DNA of 22,975 bases. Origin: Candidatus Elulimicrobium sp. (GTDB lineage Bacteria > Patescibacteriota > Minisyncoccia > Moranbacterales > UBA9337). Within the stretch, counting starts at the first letter, position 1. Every line of letters starts with the position of its first letter. This document shows, piece by piece, positions 8,592-16,019 of the stretch. The position numbers were made by a program, and so were the translations under genes. The DNA lies in the NCBI GenBank assembly GCA_020722485.1, contig DYKS01000005.1, positions 2,891 through 25,865 of the forward strand, in the 5' to 3' direction. The notes under the pieces are model-generated. The model searched no databases and was not told the origin of the DNA. It saw nothing but the letters and a program-made list of their open reading frames with translations.

Positions 8592-9632
8592 ATGGAAAAA
8601 TGGATTTTGTATTTTTTCCCTTTTGCAGAAGCTTTGGGGATTTCTCTTTTTTTGTCATTGGTGTTTATATTTTTTTTAAAAAATTTTTCTATTAAAAAAA
8701 GAAAAGGTAAACGTCATTTACATCATACCGAAGTTTCTCGCTGGGGCGGATTGGCTATCGTCGGCGCTTTTTTGGCGATTTTATTTTTTGATTCTCATTT
8801 AGTCTTAACCACGCAACTTTGGGGAGTAATTTTCGCTTCCTTTCTTATTTTGGTAATTGGAATAGCGGATGATCTTTGGCAATTGGAGTGGAAAACGCAA
8901 CTTTTTTTTCAAGTTTGCGCGGCGATGGTGGTTTTTATTTTGGGAGTGCAAGTGGAATATATAACTAATCCTTTTGGCGGAGTGATTTTTTTGGCGACAG
9001 AAAAGTATTTAATTCCTAGTTTGATTTTTGGAATTTTTTGGATTGTTGTTTTTATGAATGCTATGAATTGGGTAGATGGCGTAGATGGCTTGAGCGGAGG
9101 GATAACTTTTATCGGGTCGGTGGTGCTTTTTTTCTTAAGTCTTAAACCGGAAGTTAATCAGCCACCGGTGGCGATTATTTGCGCCGCGTTGGCGGGAGCC
9201 ACCTTGGGATTTTTGATTCTTAATTTTCATCCAGCCAAAATATTGGCTGGAACCAGCGGGTCGATGTTTATGGGATTTATGTTGGCGGTTTTGGCCATTT
9301 TTGCCGGCGCGAAAATCGCCACCGCGCTTTTGGTTATGTCGATTCCTTTAGTGGATGTAATAGGAGTTATTTTCGGACGATTAAAAAGAGGAGTTTCCAT
9401 TTTTAAACCGGATTGCAATCATTTGCATCATAAATTAATGAAATTGGGATGGAGCGTGAAAAAAATCGCTTTGTTTTATTATTTTATTTCTATTTTAATT
9501 GGGATAGTAGCGTTAAACACTCGTTTAATCGGTAAAATGGCAACTATTTTGGTCGTTTTTTTTATCATTGGCGTTTTTATTTTTTTTATCAATACTCGTT
9601 TGGCGCGTGAAAGAAAAATTATTTCCGAATAA
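8592..9632 (+). CDS. WecA/MraY-family polyprenyl-phosphate phosphosugar transferase
   Basis: This integral membrane enzyme moves a phospho-N-acetylsugar from a UDP-sugar to undecaprenyl phosphate, starting a lipid-linked glycan. Family motifs are present in order: the N-terminal HLHHTEVSRWGG, the DD pair D93-D94 in GIADDLWQ, NWVDGVDGLSGG with D162 and D165, and the C-terminal HLHH at 277-280 in CNHLHHKL. About ten hydrophobic helices span the 346 residues, which is normal length. The HLHH pattern and overall form favour the WecA/TagO branch over MraY, whose genes normally sit with murein genes that are not seen here. It is the last gene of the operon starting at 5833, 28 bp after the GT2 gene. 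Confidence 0.88.
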   Translation: MEKWILYFFPFAEALGISLFLSLVFIFFLKNFSIKKRKGKRHLHHTEVSRWGGLAIVGAFLAILFFDSHLVLTTQLWGVIFASFLILVIGIADDLWQLEWKTQLFFQVCAAMVVFILGVQVEYITNPFGGVIFLATEKYLIPSLIFGIFWIVVFMNAMNWVDGVDGLSGGITFIGSVVLFFLSLKPEVNQPPVAIICAALAGATLGFLILNFHPAKILAGTSGSMFMGFMLAVLAIFAGAKIATALLVMSIPLVDVIGVIFGRLKRGVSIFKPDCNHLHHKLMKLGWSVKKIALFYYFISILIGIVALNTRLIGKMATILVVFFIIGVFIFFINTRLARERKIISE

Positions 9633-9697
9633 TAAAAAATATCAACGAGAAAAATAAATTAAAGCAAAATTATGAACGAAAACATTTAACGGATCTA

Positions 9698-9706
9698 TGC
9701 TATAAT
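9698..9706 (+). promoter_or_regulatory. Extended -10 promoter candidate before the DUF192 gene
   Basis: TGCTATAAT is an exact extended -10 (TGnTATAAT), with no convincing -35. It lies about 180 bp before the DUF192 start, so a transcript would read through the repeat at 9742-9860. Confidence 0.42.
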
Positions 9707-9741
9707 TAAAATACAGAGAAAGCGGTAGCAACAATGATAAA

Positions 9742-9860
9742 ATGTAAGAATTACTAGCGTTATTTACACTTTTCTGCTTTTAAAAAGATTTTAAATTTAT
9801 CTGTAATTTACCTGGGTTGAAAAAGAAAAACTAGATTCCCGCTTTCGCGGGAATGACAAT
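9742..9860. repeat. Dispersed composite repeat, copy 2
   Basis: The left box (9742-9768) matches copy 1 at 25 of 27 positions, sharing the ends TGTAA and TTACA and the core ATTACTAGCGTT. The right hairpin is ATTCCCGC (9835-9842), loop TTTC, GCGGGAAT (9847-9854), then GACAAT. Only the loop and a few flanking bases differ from copy 1. The segment between the two parts is unlike copy 1 and shorter. The 252-bp gap between the WecA-like and DUF192 genes holds nothing else but the -10 candidate above. Confidence 0.7.
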
Positions 9861-9884
9861 GATAAAGATATAAATAAAAAATTA

Positions 9885-10442
9885 ATGAAAGTGTGGCGAG
9901 ATTTGAAAAATAAAATTTTTAAGAAAAGAAAGCAAAAAATGAAAAAAAATATTGTCTATATTTTTTTATTGGGAATAATTTTGGGAATAATTTTAATTTT
10001 TATTTTTGAAGTTTGGATGAAGAGAAATTTTTATTTTTTTCCTTACGATAATTCAATTGAAAAAATTAATCATTACGGCAATCCAATTAAAAAAATTAAA
10101 ATTAATAATCAAGTAATTATAGTGGAAGAAGTAGCTAGTCCGGAAAAAAGGGCAAAAGGTTTAAGCGGGAGAGAAGATAAAGATATTTGTTCTGATTGCG
10201 GAATGCTGTTTGTTTTTCCTGATTCTGGAAAATATTATTTTGTGATGCGAGAAATGCGTTTTCCTTTGGATTTTATTTTTATTCGAGGAGAGGAAGTGGT
10301 GGATACTTTTGAAAATATCGCTCCTAATTTTCAAGGTTTGATTACTTCAGATAAAAAAGCGGATAAAGTTTTAGAAATTAAAGCGGGAAAAAATAGAGAA
10401 TGGGGAATCAAAAAAGGAGATAAAGTTTTGTTTTTAAATTAG
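9885..10442 (+). CDS. DUF192 family protein with N-terminal membrane anchor
   Basis: The C-terminal part (about 70-185) is a DUF192 domain: VASPEKRAKGLSGRED, then CGMLFVFPDSGKYYFVMREM, RFPLDFIFI and the closing IKAGKNREWGIKKGDKV. The family is widespread, mostly exported and of unknown biochemical role. A basic N-terminus and one hydrophobic helix (about 22-41) suggest a membrane anchor with the domain outside. Met19 (position 9939) is a second possible start, with a purine-rich stretch before it, and would leave a cleaner signal anchor. The Cys pair in DICSDCGM is worth noting; I do not know whether it is functional. Confidence 0.82.
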   Translation: MKVWRDLKNKIFKKRKQKMKKNIVYIFLLGIILGIILIFIFEVWMKRNFYFFPYDNSIEKINHYGNPIKKIKINNQVIIVEEVASPEKRAKGLSGREDKDICSDCGMLFVFPDSGKYYFVMREMRFPLDFIFIRGEEVVDTFENIAPNFQGLITSDKKADKVLEIKAGKNREWGIKKGDKVLFLN

Positions 10443-10494
10443 ATTTTTATTTTTTAATTTGTCAATAATTGGCAGAGATAAATTTTTAGCAGTG

Positions 10495-10929
10495 ATGAAA
10501 AAAGTAATGGTTTTTGGCACCTTTGATTTTTTACACAAGGGGCATCTTAATTTTTTGCGTCAAGCAAAAAAATACGGAGATTATCTGATAGTGGTGGTGG
10601 CGCGCGATAAAACAGTGGAGGCAGTTAAAAAACACAAGCCTTTTTATAATGAAAAAGAAAGAAAAATAGCGCTTGAAAAAACTTTTTTAGCGGACAAAGT
10701 AGTTTTAGGAGAATTAAAAGATAAATACGCGGTAATTAAAAAATTTAGTCCCGATATTATCGCTTTGGGTTATGATCAAAAATATTTTGTAAAAAATTTA
10801 GTGAAAAAATTGTGGGAATTTGGTTTAAAAACAAAAATTGTACGACTAAAGCCATTTCAACCGAGTATTTATAAATCGTCTCTTTTGCGAAAAAAAATAA
10901 ACCTTGATAAAAAAATCAAAAAAATCTAA
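10495..10929 (+). CDS. Cytidylyltransferase-like enzyme (RibL/TagD type)
   Basis: This is a small nucleotidyltransferase that joins a nucleoside monophosphate to a phosphorylated alcohol. It starts with the signature FGTFDFLHKGH, with HKGH at residues 14-17, and continues with LRQAKKYGDYLIVVVARD. The C-terminal region has PSIYKSSLLRKKI, similar to the ISSTxIR-like end motif. The 144-aa length fits archaeal FAD synthase RibL and glycerol-3-phosphate cytidylyltransferase TagD; the substrate cannot be decided by eye. I chose the ATG at 10495 over an upstream in-frame TTG at 10459 because the conserved fold begins right after it. It follows the DUF192 gene by 52 bp and is probably cotranscribed. 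Confidence 0.82.
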   Translation: MKKVMVFGTFDFLHKGHLNFLRQAKKYGDYLIVVVARDKTVEAVKKHKPFYNEKERKIALEKTFLADKVVLGELKDKYAVIKKFSPDIIALGYDQKYFVKNLVKKLWEFGLKTKIVRLKPFQPSIYKSSLLRKKINLDKKIKKI

Positions 10930-10959
10930 AATAATAAAATTATTGGTTTATTATTTTAG
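10926..10959. terminator. Perfect 13-bp hairpin at the end of the cytidylyltransferase gene
   Basis: CTAAAATAATAAA (10926-10938) is the exact reverse complement of TTTATTATTTTAG (10947-10959), with an 8-nt loop. It contains the stop codon of the preceding gene and lies before tRNA-Gln. The stem is almost all A:T and no long T-run follows, so it is either a weak terminator or an mRNA 3'-end structure. Confidence 0.4.
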
Positions 10960-10987
10960 TAGCGCGAATATTTTTCCCGCTTAAAAT

Positions 10988-11058
10988 TCCGAGGTCGTCT
11001 AATGGTAGGACAGCAGATTCTGGCTCTGCTAATCGGGGTTCGAGCCCCTGCCTCGGAA
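10988..11058 (+). tRNA. tRNA-Gln (anticodon CUG)
   Basis: A full cloverleaf can be drawn. The acceptor stem is TCCGAGG (10988-10994) with CCTCGGA (11051-11057). The D arm contains AATGGTAGG. The anticodon stem is GCAGA with TCTGC around the loop TTCTGGC, giving anticodon CTG. The T arm is GGGG-TTCGAGC-CCC. The discriminator is A and CCA is not encoded. No usual promoter is obvious, since a TAAAAT sits directly against the 5' end. The tRNA lies alone between the cytidylyltransferase and a glycosyltransferase. Confidence 0.93.
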
Positions 11059-11210
11059 CTGATTTTTCGCCAAAGGAAATTATTTTGATTTGATTGCTTG
11101 TTAAATTTTTCGCAAAAAGAAGATAGCGGATTTGTCTGTTTGATTTGTCACTGCGCGCTTGAAGCGGAATCTATGCGTGTAATTTTCTTATCAAACGCAT
11201 AAGTCCTAAA

Positions 11211-11239
11211 TTAACTTAGTAAATTTTTTTAATTAAATT
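11211..11239 (+). promoter_or_regulatory. Putative promoter placing the transcript start at the GT4 ATG
   Basis: TTAACT (11211-11216), a 17-bp spacer and TAAATT (11234-11239) are followed by 5 nt and the ATG at 11245. This would give a leaderless or almost leaderless mRNA. The gap from tRNA-Gln (11059-11210) otherwise holds only a 7-bp inverted repeat, TATGCGT (11172-11178) with ACGCATA (11195-11201). Confidence 0.38.
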
Positions 11240-11244
11240 ATTTT

Positions 11245-12381
11245 ATGCGGATTGCTATTCAAGCGGCTGATTTAGATTATCATAGAATAGACGGCACTCG
11301 CGTTTATATTTTAAACTTGCTTAAATTTTTCGGAGCGCTTGCCCCGAAAGATGAATTTTTGATTTATCATCGGAGCGATTTCAATCCGGCTTTGCGTCCG
11401 CCTGTTTTTCCTAATTACCAAATTAAAAAAGCAAAGTTTCCTTTTTTGTGGACACAGACGAGATTTGCGTTGGAAGTATTTAATGACAATCCGGACGTTT
11501 TATGGATGCCGATGCATAATTTTCCTTTATTGAGAAGAAAAAAAATGAAGACGGTCGTTACCATTCACGACTTGGCTTTTAAATTTTTTCCGTCGTATTT
11601 TCCCAGAAAGGATTTGAGAAAGATAAATTATCTAACCGATTGGGCGGTAAAAAGGGCGGATAAAATTATCGCTGTTTCTCAATCCACCAAAAACGACATC
11701 TTGAAAGTTTATCCGGAAATTTCAGAAGAAAAAATAAAAATTATTTATCACGGGTTTGATGAAAAATTATTTCAAAAAGAAACAAAGAAAGAAAAATCAG
11801 ATTATTTTTTTTCAAAATTTAATTTATTGGTTGGTGGACAAAATTCAAAATTTATATTGTATGTTGGCGCTATTCAACCACGCAAAAATTTGAAAACTTT
11901 GATCCAAGCGTTTGAAATTTATAAGCGAAAAAATACTTTTTCCTCCGATTTGAAATTGGTTTTGGCGGGAGAAAAAGCTTGGTTATGGGAAGAGACTTTA
12001 GATTTACTGGAGAAAAGTCCTTTTCGCGCGGATATTGTTTTTTGGGAAAGACCAGATTTTGAAGAAGTGGCGTTTCTTTATCGTTACGCTCGCGTTTTTG
12101 TTTTTCCGTCTTTGTATGAAGGTTTTGGAATTCCGATTTTGGAAGCATTTGCCGCGGAAACGCCGGTGATCGCGGCGGATAATTCCAGTCTTCGGGAGGC
12201 GGGTGGCGAGGCGGCAAAATATTTTCTCGCTTCTGACGCAAGGGACTTGGCGGAAAAAATCGAGAAAGTTTTGGAAAATGAAAATATTCGCGCTACGATG
12301 ATCGCAAAAGGGAAAGAACAGGCGCGTCGATTTTCTTGGGAGAAATGCGCTCGAGAAACTTTGGAATATTTAAAAAGTTAA
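11245..12381 (+). CDS. GT4 family glycosyltransferase (first copy of a paralogous pair)
   Basis: This retaining GT-B glycosyltransferase probably adds a sugar from a nucleotide donor to a lipid-linked glycan on the cytoplasmic side. The N-terminal domain contains VTIHDLAFKFFP and the ADKIIAVSQSTKNDI stretch; the C-terminal domain opens with YVGAIQPRKNLKTLIQAF and carries the EX7E motif (E292, E300) in EGFGIPILEAF, followed by PVIAADNSSLREAGG. Its 378 residues are normal for the family. It is closely similar to the GT4 at 19355: both have PRKN, then EKSPFRxDI and the same ending RxFSWxK. The specificity is unknown; mannosyl- or rhamnosyl-transfer are common in this branch. It is convergent with the GT-C gene 49 bp away. 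Confidence 0.88.
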   Translation: MRIAIQAADLDYHRIDGTRVYILNLLKFFGALAPKDEFLIYHRSDFNPALRPPVFPNYQIKKAKFPFLWTQTRFALEVFNDNPDVLWMPMHNFPLLRRKKMKTVVTIHDLAFKFFPSYFPRKDLRKINYLTDWAVKRADKIIAVSQSTKNDILKVYPEISEEKIKIIYHGFDEKLFQKETKKEKSDYFFSKFNLLVGGQNSKFILYVGAIQPRKNLKTLIQAFEIYKRKNTFSSDLKLVLAGEKAWLWEETLDLLEKSPFRADIVFWERPDFEEVAFLYRYARVFVFPSLYEGFGIPILEAFAAETPVIAADNSSLREAGGEAAKYFLASDARDLAEKIEKVLENENIRATMIAKGKEQARRFSWEKCARETLEYLKS

Positions 12382-12430
12382 AAATCTTTTTAGTATCCAA
12401 TAATGTCTAAATATAAATTTGATTTAGATT

Positions 12431-14185
12431 TTATTTATCTGTTATTTCCCAAATTATTCCGTTGATTTCTTCTTCTTTCTTTGCGGGAAAAGTCAAAATG
12501 GACGTTTCTTTTTTTATCTCTAACCGTGGCGCGCGCAGAGAATATTTTTCGCGCGCGATTAAATTTTTTTCCGCTAATTCTTTTTTCCAAAAACTGGAAT
12601 TTTTTTTCGGGGCAATTAAATAAATTTTTTCAAAACGCGCGCGATTAAGTTTATCTAAATCTTTTGGATTGAAAAAGTAAACGGCGTTTTTCCCGTAAAG
12701 AAAATTTAATGGTCCGCTAATCAATGTCCATCCATCACCCGCGGATAGACGATCTATCAAAACTAAATCTTTTTCCGAGAAAGAGAGAGACAAATTTTCG
12801 ATTTGTCTTAATAAGTTTTTGTTTTCCGTAAAAAAGATGAAATAAAAAAAAGACGGTAAAAGAGAAAAGAAGAGTAATAATGTAATTAATTTAGCAAAAA
12901 TTTTTCTCGTTTGATCGCGAAAAAGTTTATCTAGAAATAAAACGGAATAAAAAATAAAAAGAGGCAATAGCGAAAAAACGAAACGACGCAACATCCATGG
13001 ATGATCGGAAGATATATGCGGGTTAATCAAATAAATCAGTGACGGGAAAGCGAGAAAAAACGGCCAAAGATAAGAATATTTTTTTTGTTTTGCGAAAAAG
13101 AAAATTCCGATTGTTCCCAAAATAAAAAATCCGAGTAGTCCGTAAAGAAAAAAAATAACAAGTTCGTTTCCAAAATAAATTGGATAATTTTTCCAAAAAG
13201 AAAAAGTGTTTAAGGAAGGGGAGTAGGAAGAAAGGAAACCCTTAATAATTTCTTTGTAAAAATAAATATTTTTGGCGATATTGATCGAAAAAATTGTTAT
13301 CCAAAAAAGAAAAGGAAAAAATATTTTTAGAAATTTTTTATCTTGAAAAAATTTTCGGGTTTGGGGATAAAAAAACAAAATTGTTACGCCGACCAAAAGA
13401 AAAGCCAGCCCTTCTATTCGCGTAAAAGAAAGCAGAAAAGCGGTGGTTAAATAAGCTGTGTAAGAAAGCGCGCGCGGTTGTTTTAAAAAAAGGACGAAAG
13501 AAAAAACGCAAAACCAAAAAAGCGTCAGCGCCATATTTTCGCTTAATGTGAGTTTAAAAAACCAAGAAAACGAAAAAGAAAAAATAGTAAAAAACAAAAG
13601 CAGAAAAGCCGTTGATTTTTTTCCGTAAAGGCGAAGAAGAGAATAAAAAGAGAGTAAAAATAAAAAAAGAAGAATGGCATTGGCAATAATCAATCCGCTT
13701 AATCCGAAAAAAGAATAAAAAATTCCTAGCCAAGCGATATAGACAAGAGGAAATTGAGAAATCAACTCGCCGTTTTTTTGATAATGAAATCCAGGAAAAT
13801 TAAGCGCTTTGCCTGGTCCATAAATTTGAAAAAATTCTTTGGAAACTGGCGAAGAAAATTCTAATTGATGATTTTGCGCTAAACGAATTGCCGCTTCACT
13901 GAAAGAACCTTGATCGCGTCCGGTAAAAATAGTGGGTGTGGTGAAAAAAGAAAAAATAATTATGATTACTAAAGAAAAAAGCGCTACTGCTAGAAAGTCA
14001 GAAGAGAGATTTAATTTTTTGCGATGGCGCAAAAGAAAGTAAAATATTATACTGATGCCAACTATCAAATAAGTGAAAAAAAGAAAAGGATAAAAAAATC
14101 CAGCTAAAGCGGACAAAAAACCTAGCCAGCCTAAAAAAATCCAAAAAAGAGAGAATAAAATAAATAAAAAATGGTTTTCACGCAT
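12431..14185 (-). CDS. GT-C fold membrane glycosyltransferase (PMT/ArnT-like)
   Basis: This 584-aa polytopic membrane protein resembles the GT-C transferases that use polyprenyl-phosphate sugars outside the membrane. It has about eleven hydrophobic helices up to residue 440 and a soluble C-terminal domain (about 460-584). The key first-loop motif is TGRDQGSF, with D91 in the place of the catalytic or metal-binding Asp of PMT, ArnT and related enzymes. Such genes are frequent in Patescibacteria, and their acceptor (protein or glycan) is not known. It lies on the minus strand inside a plus-strand glycan cluster and has its own promoter candidate. Its soluble part contains LIDRLSAGDGWTLISGPLNF, seen in similar membrane proteins. 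Confidence 0.78.
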   Translation of the reverse strand: MRENHFLFILFSLFWIFLGWLGFLSALAGFFYPFLFFTYLIVGISIIFYFLLRHRKKLNLSSDFLAVALFSLVIIIIFSFFTTPTIFTGRDQGSFSEAAIRLAQNHQLEFSSPVSKEFFQIYGPGKALNFPGFHYQKNGELISQFPLVYIAWLGIFYSFFGLSGLIIANAILLFLFLLSFYSLLRLYGKKSTAFLLLFFTIFSFSFSWFFKLTLSENMALTLFWFCVFSFVLFLKQPRALSYTAYLTTAFLLSFTRIEGLAFLLVGVTILFFYPQTRKFFQDKKFLKIFFPFLFWITIFSINIAKNIYFYKEIIKGFLSSYSPSLNTFSFWKNYPIYFGNELVIFFLYGLLGFFILGTIGIFFFAKQKKYSYLWPFFLAFPSLIYLINPHISSDHPWMLRRFVFSLLPLFIFYSVLFLDKLFRDQTRKIFAKLITLLLFFSLLPSFFYFIFFTENKNLLRQIENLSLSFSEKDLVLIDRLSAGDGWTLISGPLNFLYGKNAVYFFNPKDLDKLNRARFEKIYLIAPKKNSSFWKKELAEKNLIAREKYSLRAPRLEIKKETSILTFPAKKEEEINGIIWEITDK

Positions 14186-14191
14186 AATTCC

Positions 14192-14219
14192 AATTTAGCA
14201 AAAAAAATCATTTTTTCCA
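14192..14219 (-). promoter_or_regulatory. Putative promoter of the GT-C gene, close to its ATG
   Basis: On the minus strand TTGGAA (14219-14214), a 16-bp spacer and TAAATT (14197-14192) are followed by 6 nt and the ATG at 14185, which again suggests a leaderless mRNA. The region is divergent with the promoter candidate at 14253-14280. Confidence 0.38.
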
Positions 14220-14252
14220 AATCAAGTCCAAAAATCGGTAAATCTAAAATTG

Positions 14253-14280
14253 TTGGAAAAAATAATTGTGTTAATATAAA
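14253..14280 (+). promoter_or_regulatory. Putative promoter of the GT4 gene at 14320
   Basis: TTGGAA (14253-14258), a 16-bp spacer and TATAAA (14275-14280) lie 39 bp before the ATG at 14320. The short leader has no Shine-Dalgarno sequence. Confidence 0.42.
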
Positions 14281-14319
14281 ATTAAAAGCGATGAATAAAT
14301 TTTAAAATTGATATTTAAT

Positions 14320-15513
14320 ATGAAACTTGTTTTTATTAAAATTGGAAAGGCTTTTTCTACTTTGAAAAGAGAAGGAATTTTTTGGGGTGGTAAAAGAGTA
14401 GCGCGCGCGATTGGAGGAATTTTGATTCATTCTTTAAAACCAAAAAAGGGAGATATTCTTTTTATTTCTGGCGGAGTGGGAGACAGTGCTCTATACCGAA
14501 CAGAACATGTAGCGGAGGAATTGCGTTTTAATGGATTTGTTTGCGCTACGACTGTCCAAGATGATCCTTTTTTATCTACTTATGTTAATAAATTTAAAAT
14601 ATTTATTTTTCATCGTGTGCTTTATACTTCGGCGGTGGCGAAATTAATAAAGAAAATAAAAAGAAAAGGGAAAGAAATAATTTTTGAAACTGATGATCTG
14701 GTTTTTGATCCCCGTTATTTGAAATATATGGATTATTATAAGAAAATGAATGCTCTGGAGCGGAAATTGTATGAAAACGGAGTGGGGGGAGAAATTTTGC
14801 GCGATCCCTATGTTAAAGTGTGCACTACCACCACTTCTTTTTTAGCGGAGAAATTAAAGGAGGAAAATAAAAAAGTATTTCTTGTTCCCAATAAGTTATC
14901 AAAAAACGATTATAAAATAACGGAGAATATTTTGAAAAATCCGCAATTTTTTCAAAGAGAAGAAAAAGAAATTCGCATTGGTTATTTTAGTGGCACGATT
15001 AGTCATAACAAGGATTTTGCCACTATTCTGAAACCGCTAGAAAAAATTTTGGAAACTTATCCGCAAGTTAAATTGTATCTAGCTGGACATTTGGATGTAG
15101 AAAATGTTTTTGTCAAAAAATATTTATCTCAAATTAAACAACTTCCATTTGTTTCACGGAGAAAACATTTTGAAAATATCGCGCAAGTAGATATTAATTT
15201 GGCGCCTTTGGAGATGAATAATCCTTTTTGTGAAGCCAAATCGGAATTGAAATTTTTTGAAGCTGGCATTTTGAAAGTTCCCACAGTAGCCGTTGCCAAT
15301 CAAACTTTTCGCGAAGCGATAGACGACGGAACGGACGGATTTCTGGCGAAAAACGCGGAAGAATGGTATGAAAAAATTGCTCGTTTAATAGAAAATGATA
15401 AATTAAGAAAAGAAATAGGAGAAAAGGCACGAGAAAAAGTTTTGCGTCGTTATCTTACTTATCGCGGGAAAAATGAGGAATATTATCAGTATTTAAAAAG
15501 TTGTTTGAAATGA
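14320..15513 (+). CDS. Glycosyltransferase, GT4-like (GT-B fold)
   Basis: This 397-aa protein is a probable GT-B glycosyltransferase. The N-terminal half contains FISGGVGDSALYRTEHVAEE and IIFETDDLVFDPRYL, typical of GT4-like enzymes of surface-glycan clusters. The C-terminal domain begins IRIGYFSGTISHNKDF, includes KLYLAGHLD, and its donor-binding helix reads CEAKSELKFFEAG with conserved Glu residues spaced slightly differently from EX7E. I chose the ATG at 14320; an in-frame TTG four codons earlier is less likely. It lies upstream of RNase P RNA and is not an obvious paralogue of the other three GT4 proteins here. Donor and acceptor are unknown. Confidence 0.78.
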   Translation: MKLVFIKIGKAFSTLKREGIFWGGKRVARAIGGILIHSLKPKKGDILFISGGVGDSALYRTEHVAEELRFNGFVCATTVQDDPFLSTYVNKFKIFIFHRVLYTSAVAKLIKKIKRKGKEIIFETDDLVFDPRYLKYMDYYKKMNALERKLYENGVGGEILRDPYVKVCTTTTSFLAEKLKEENKKVFLVPNKLSKNDYKITENILKNPQFFQREEKEIRIGYFSGTISHNKDFATILKPLEKILETYPQVKLYLAGHLDVENVFVKKYLSQIKQLPFVSRRKHFENIAQVDINLAPLEMNNPFCEAKSELKFFEAGILKVPTVAVANQTFREAIDDGTDGFLAKNAEEWYEKIARLIENDKLRKEIGEKAREKVLRRYLTYRGKNEEYYQYLKSCLK

Positions 15514-15534
15514 AAAAAGAATTTTTGGTTTATT

Positions 15535-15563
15535 TTGACAAAAAGGCGGAAAAGTAGTATGCT
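15535..15563 (+). promoter_or_regulatory. Near-consensus sigma70 promoter of rnpB
   Basis: A perfect -35, TTGACA (15535-15540), a 17-bp spacer and TATGCT (15558-15563) form the best promoter in the window. Transcription would start near 15570, about 30 nt before the predicted mature 5' end of RNase P RNA. Confidence 0.7.
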
Positions 15564-15567
15564 TCAA

Positions 15568-15595
15568 AAAGCCCAAAAAATAGTTTTTCGGCTTT
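15568..15595 (+). terminator. Hairpin between the rnpB promoter and the mature RNA
   Basis: AAAGCC (15568-15573) pairs with GGCTTT (15590-15595). After one C-C mismatch, AAAAA (15575-15579) pairs with TTTTT (15584-15588) around an ATAG loop. ATTTT follows. It may end transcripts of the upstream glycosyltransferase gene, or be a leader structure removed when rnpB is processed. The predicted rnpB start falls inside it. Confidence 0.45.
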
Positions 15596-15600
15596 ATTTT

Positions 15601-15998
15601 AAGGCAAATCGGGCAATCGCTCCTTAATTTTAATTAAAAGGGAGAGGAAAGTCCGGACATTTGGTTTCAGCATTGACTGAAACAAAGACAGCGGGTAATT
15701 CCCGTCTCAACCATACCTGATGCATGGGTTTGGAAGAAGAGGTGCGAACAGAAACGATTATTTTCGCGAGAAAATAATTACCCATTATTTTGATTATCTG
15801 ATCAAAGTTAAGAGGGTAAGTTTCGCGGTAACGCGGAAATGAAACGGCTAAATCCTTGTCTGAATGCAAGGCCGTATCGCCGACTTTGGTGTCGGCGGGG
15901 TGCTGCTTGACTTCGCCAGTAATGGCGAAGCTAGATAAATGATTGCCTTGTCAATGTAAAAACATTGACAAACAGAATCCGGCTTATAGATTTGTCTT
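15601..15998 (+). ncRNA. rnpB: RNase P RNA, bacterial type A-like
   Basis: This is the catalytic RNA that matures the 5' ends of tRNAs. The signature 5' half of P4 is GAGGAAAGTCCGGAC (15643-15657), and the 3' half lies in CAGAATCCGGCTTATAG (15973-15989). The ends close as a 10-bp P1 helix, AAGGCAAATC (15601-15610) with GATTTGTCTT (15989-15998). Other conserved parts are GTGCGAACAGAAAC near 15742, the GGTAAC...GAAACGGCTAAATCC stretch near 15828-15856, GCAAGGCCGTAT near 15866, and TGCTTGA...CTAGATAAATGATTG near 15902-15946. The length of about 398 nt fits type A. It lies between two glycan genes with its own strong promoter, and the next start codon is only 21 nt beyond its 3' end. Confidence 0.96.
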
Positions 15999-16019
15999 AA
16001 AACAAAATTGAAAAAATCT

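Noticed and set aside
10459..10494. A 12-codon N-terminal extension of the cytidylyltransferase from a TTG codon.
   Set aside because: The conserved nucleotidyltransferase fold begins directly after the ATG at 10495, so the extension is unnecessary.
11172..11201. Inverted repeat TATGCGT/ACGCATA between tRNA-Gln and the GT4 gene, considered as a small RNA or terminator.
   Set aside because: It has only a 7-bp stem with a 16-nt loop and no T-run; nothing else supports a function.
11870..12241. A 123-codon minus-strand frame.
   Set aside because: It is antisense to the C-terminal domain of a clear GT4 gene, and its composition is that of a shadow frame.
15630..15869. A 79-codon minus-strand frame.
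   Set aside because: It lies wholly inside RNase P RNA, whose conserved blocks explain the sequence.
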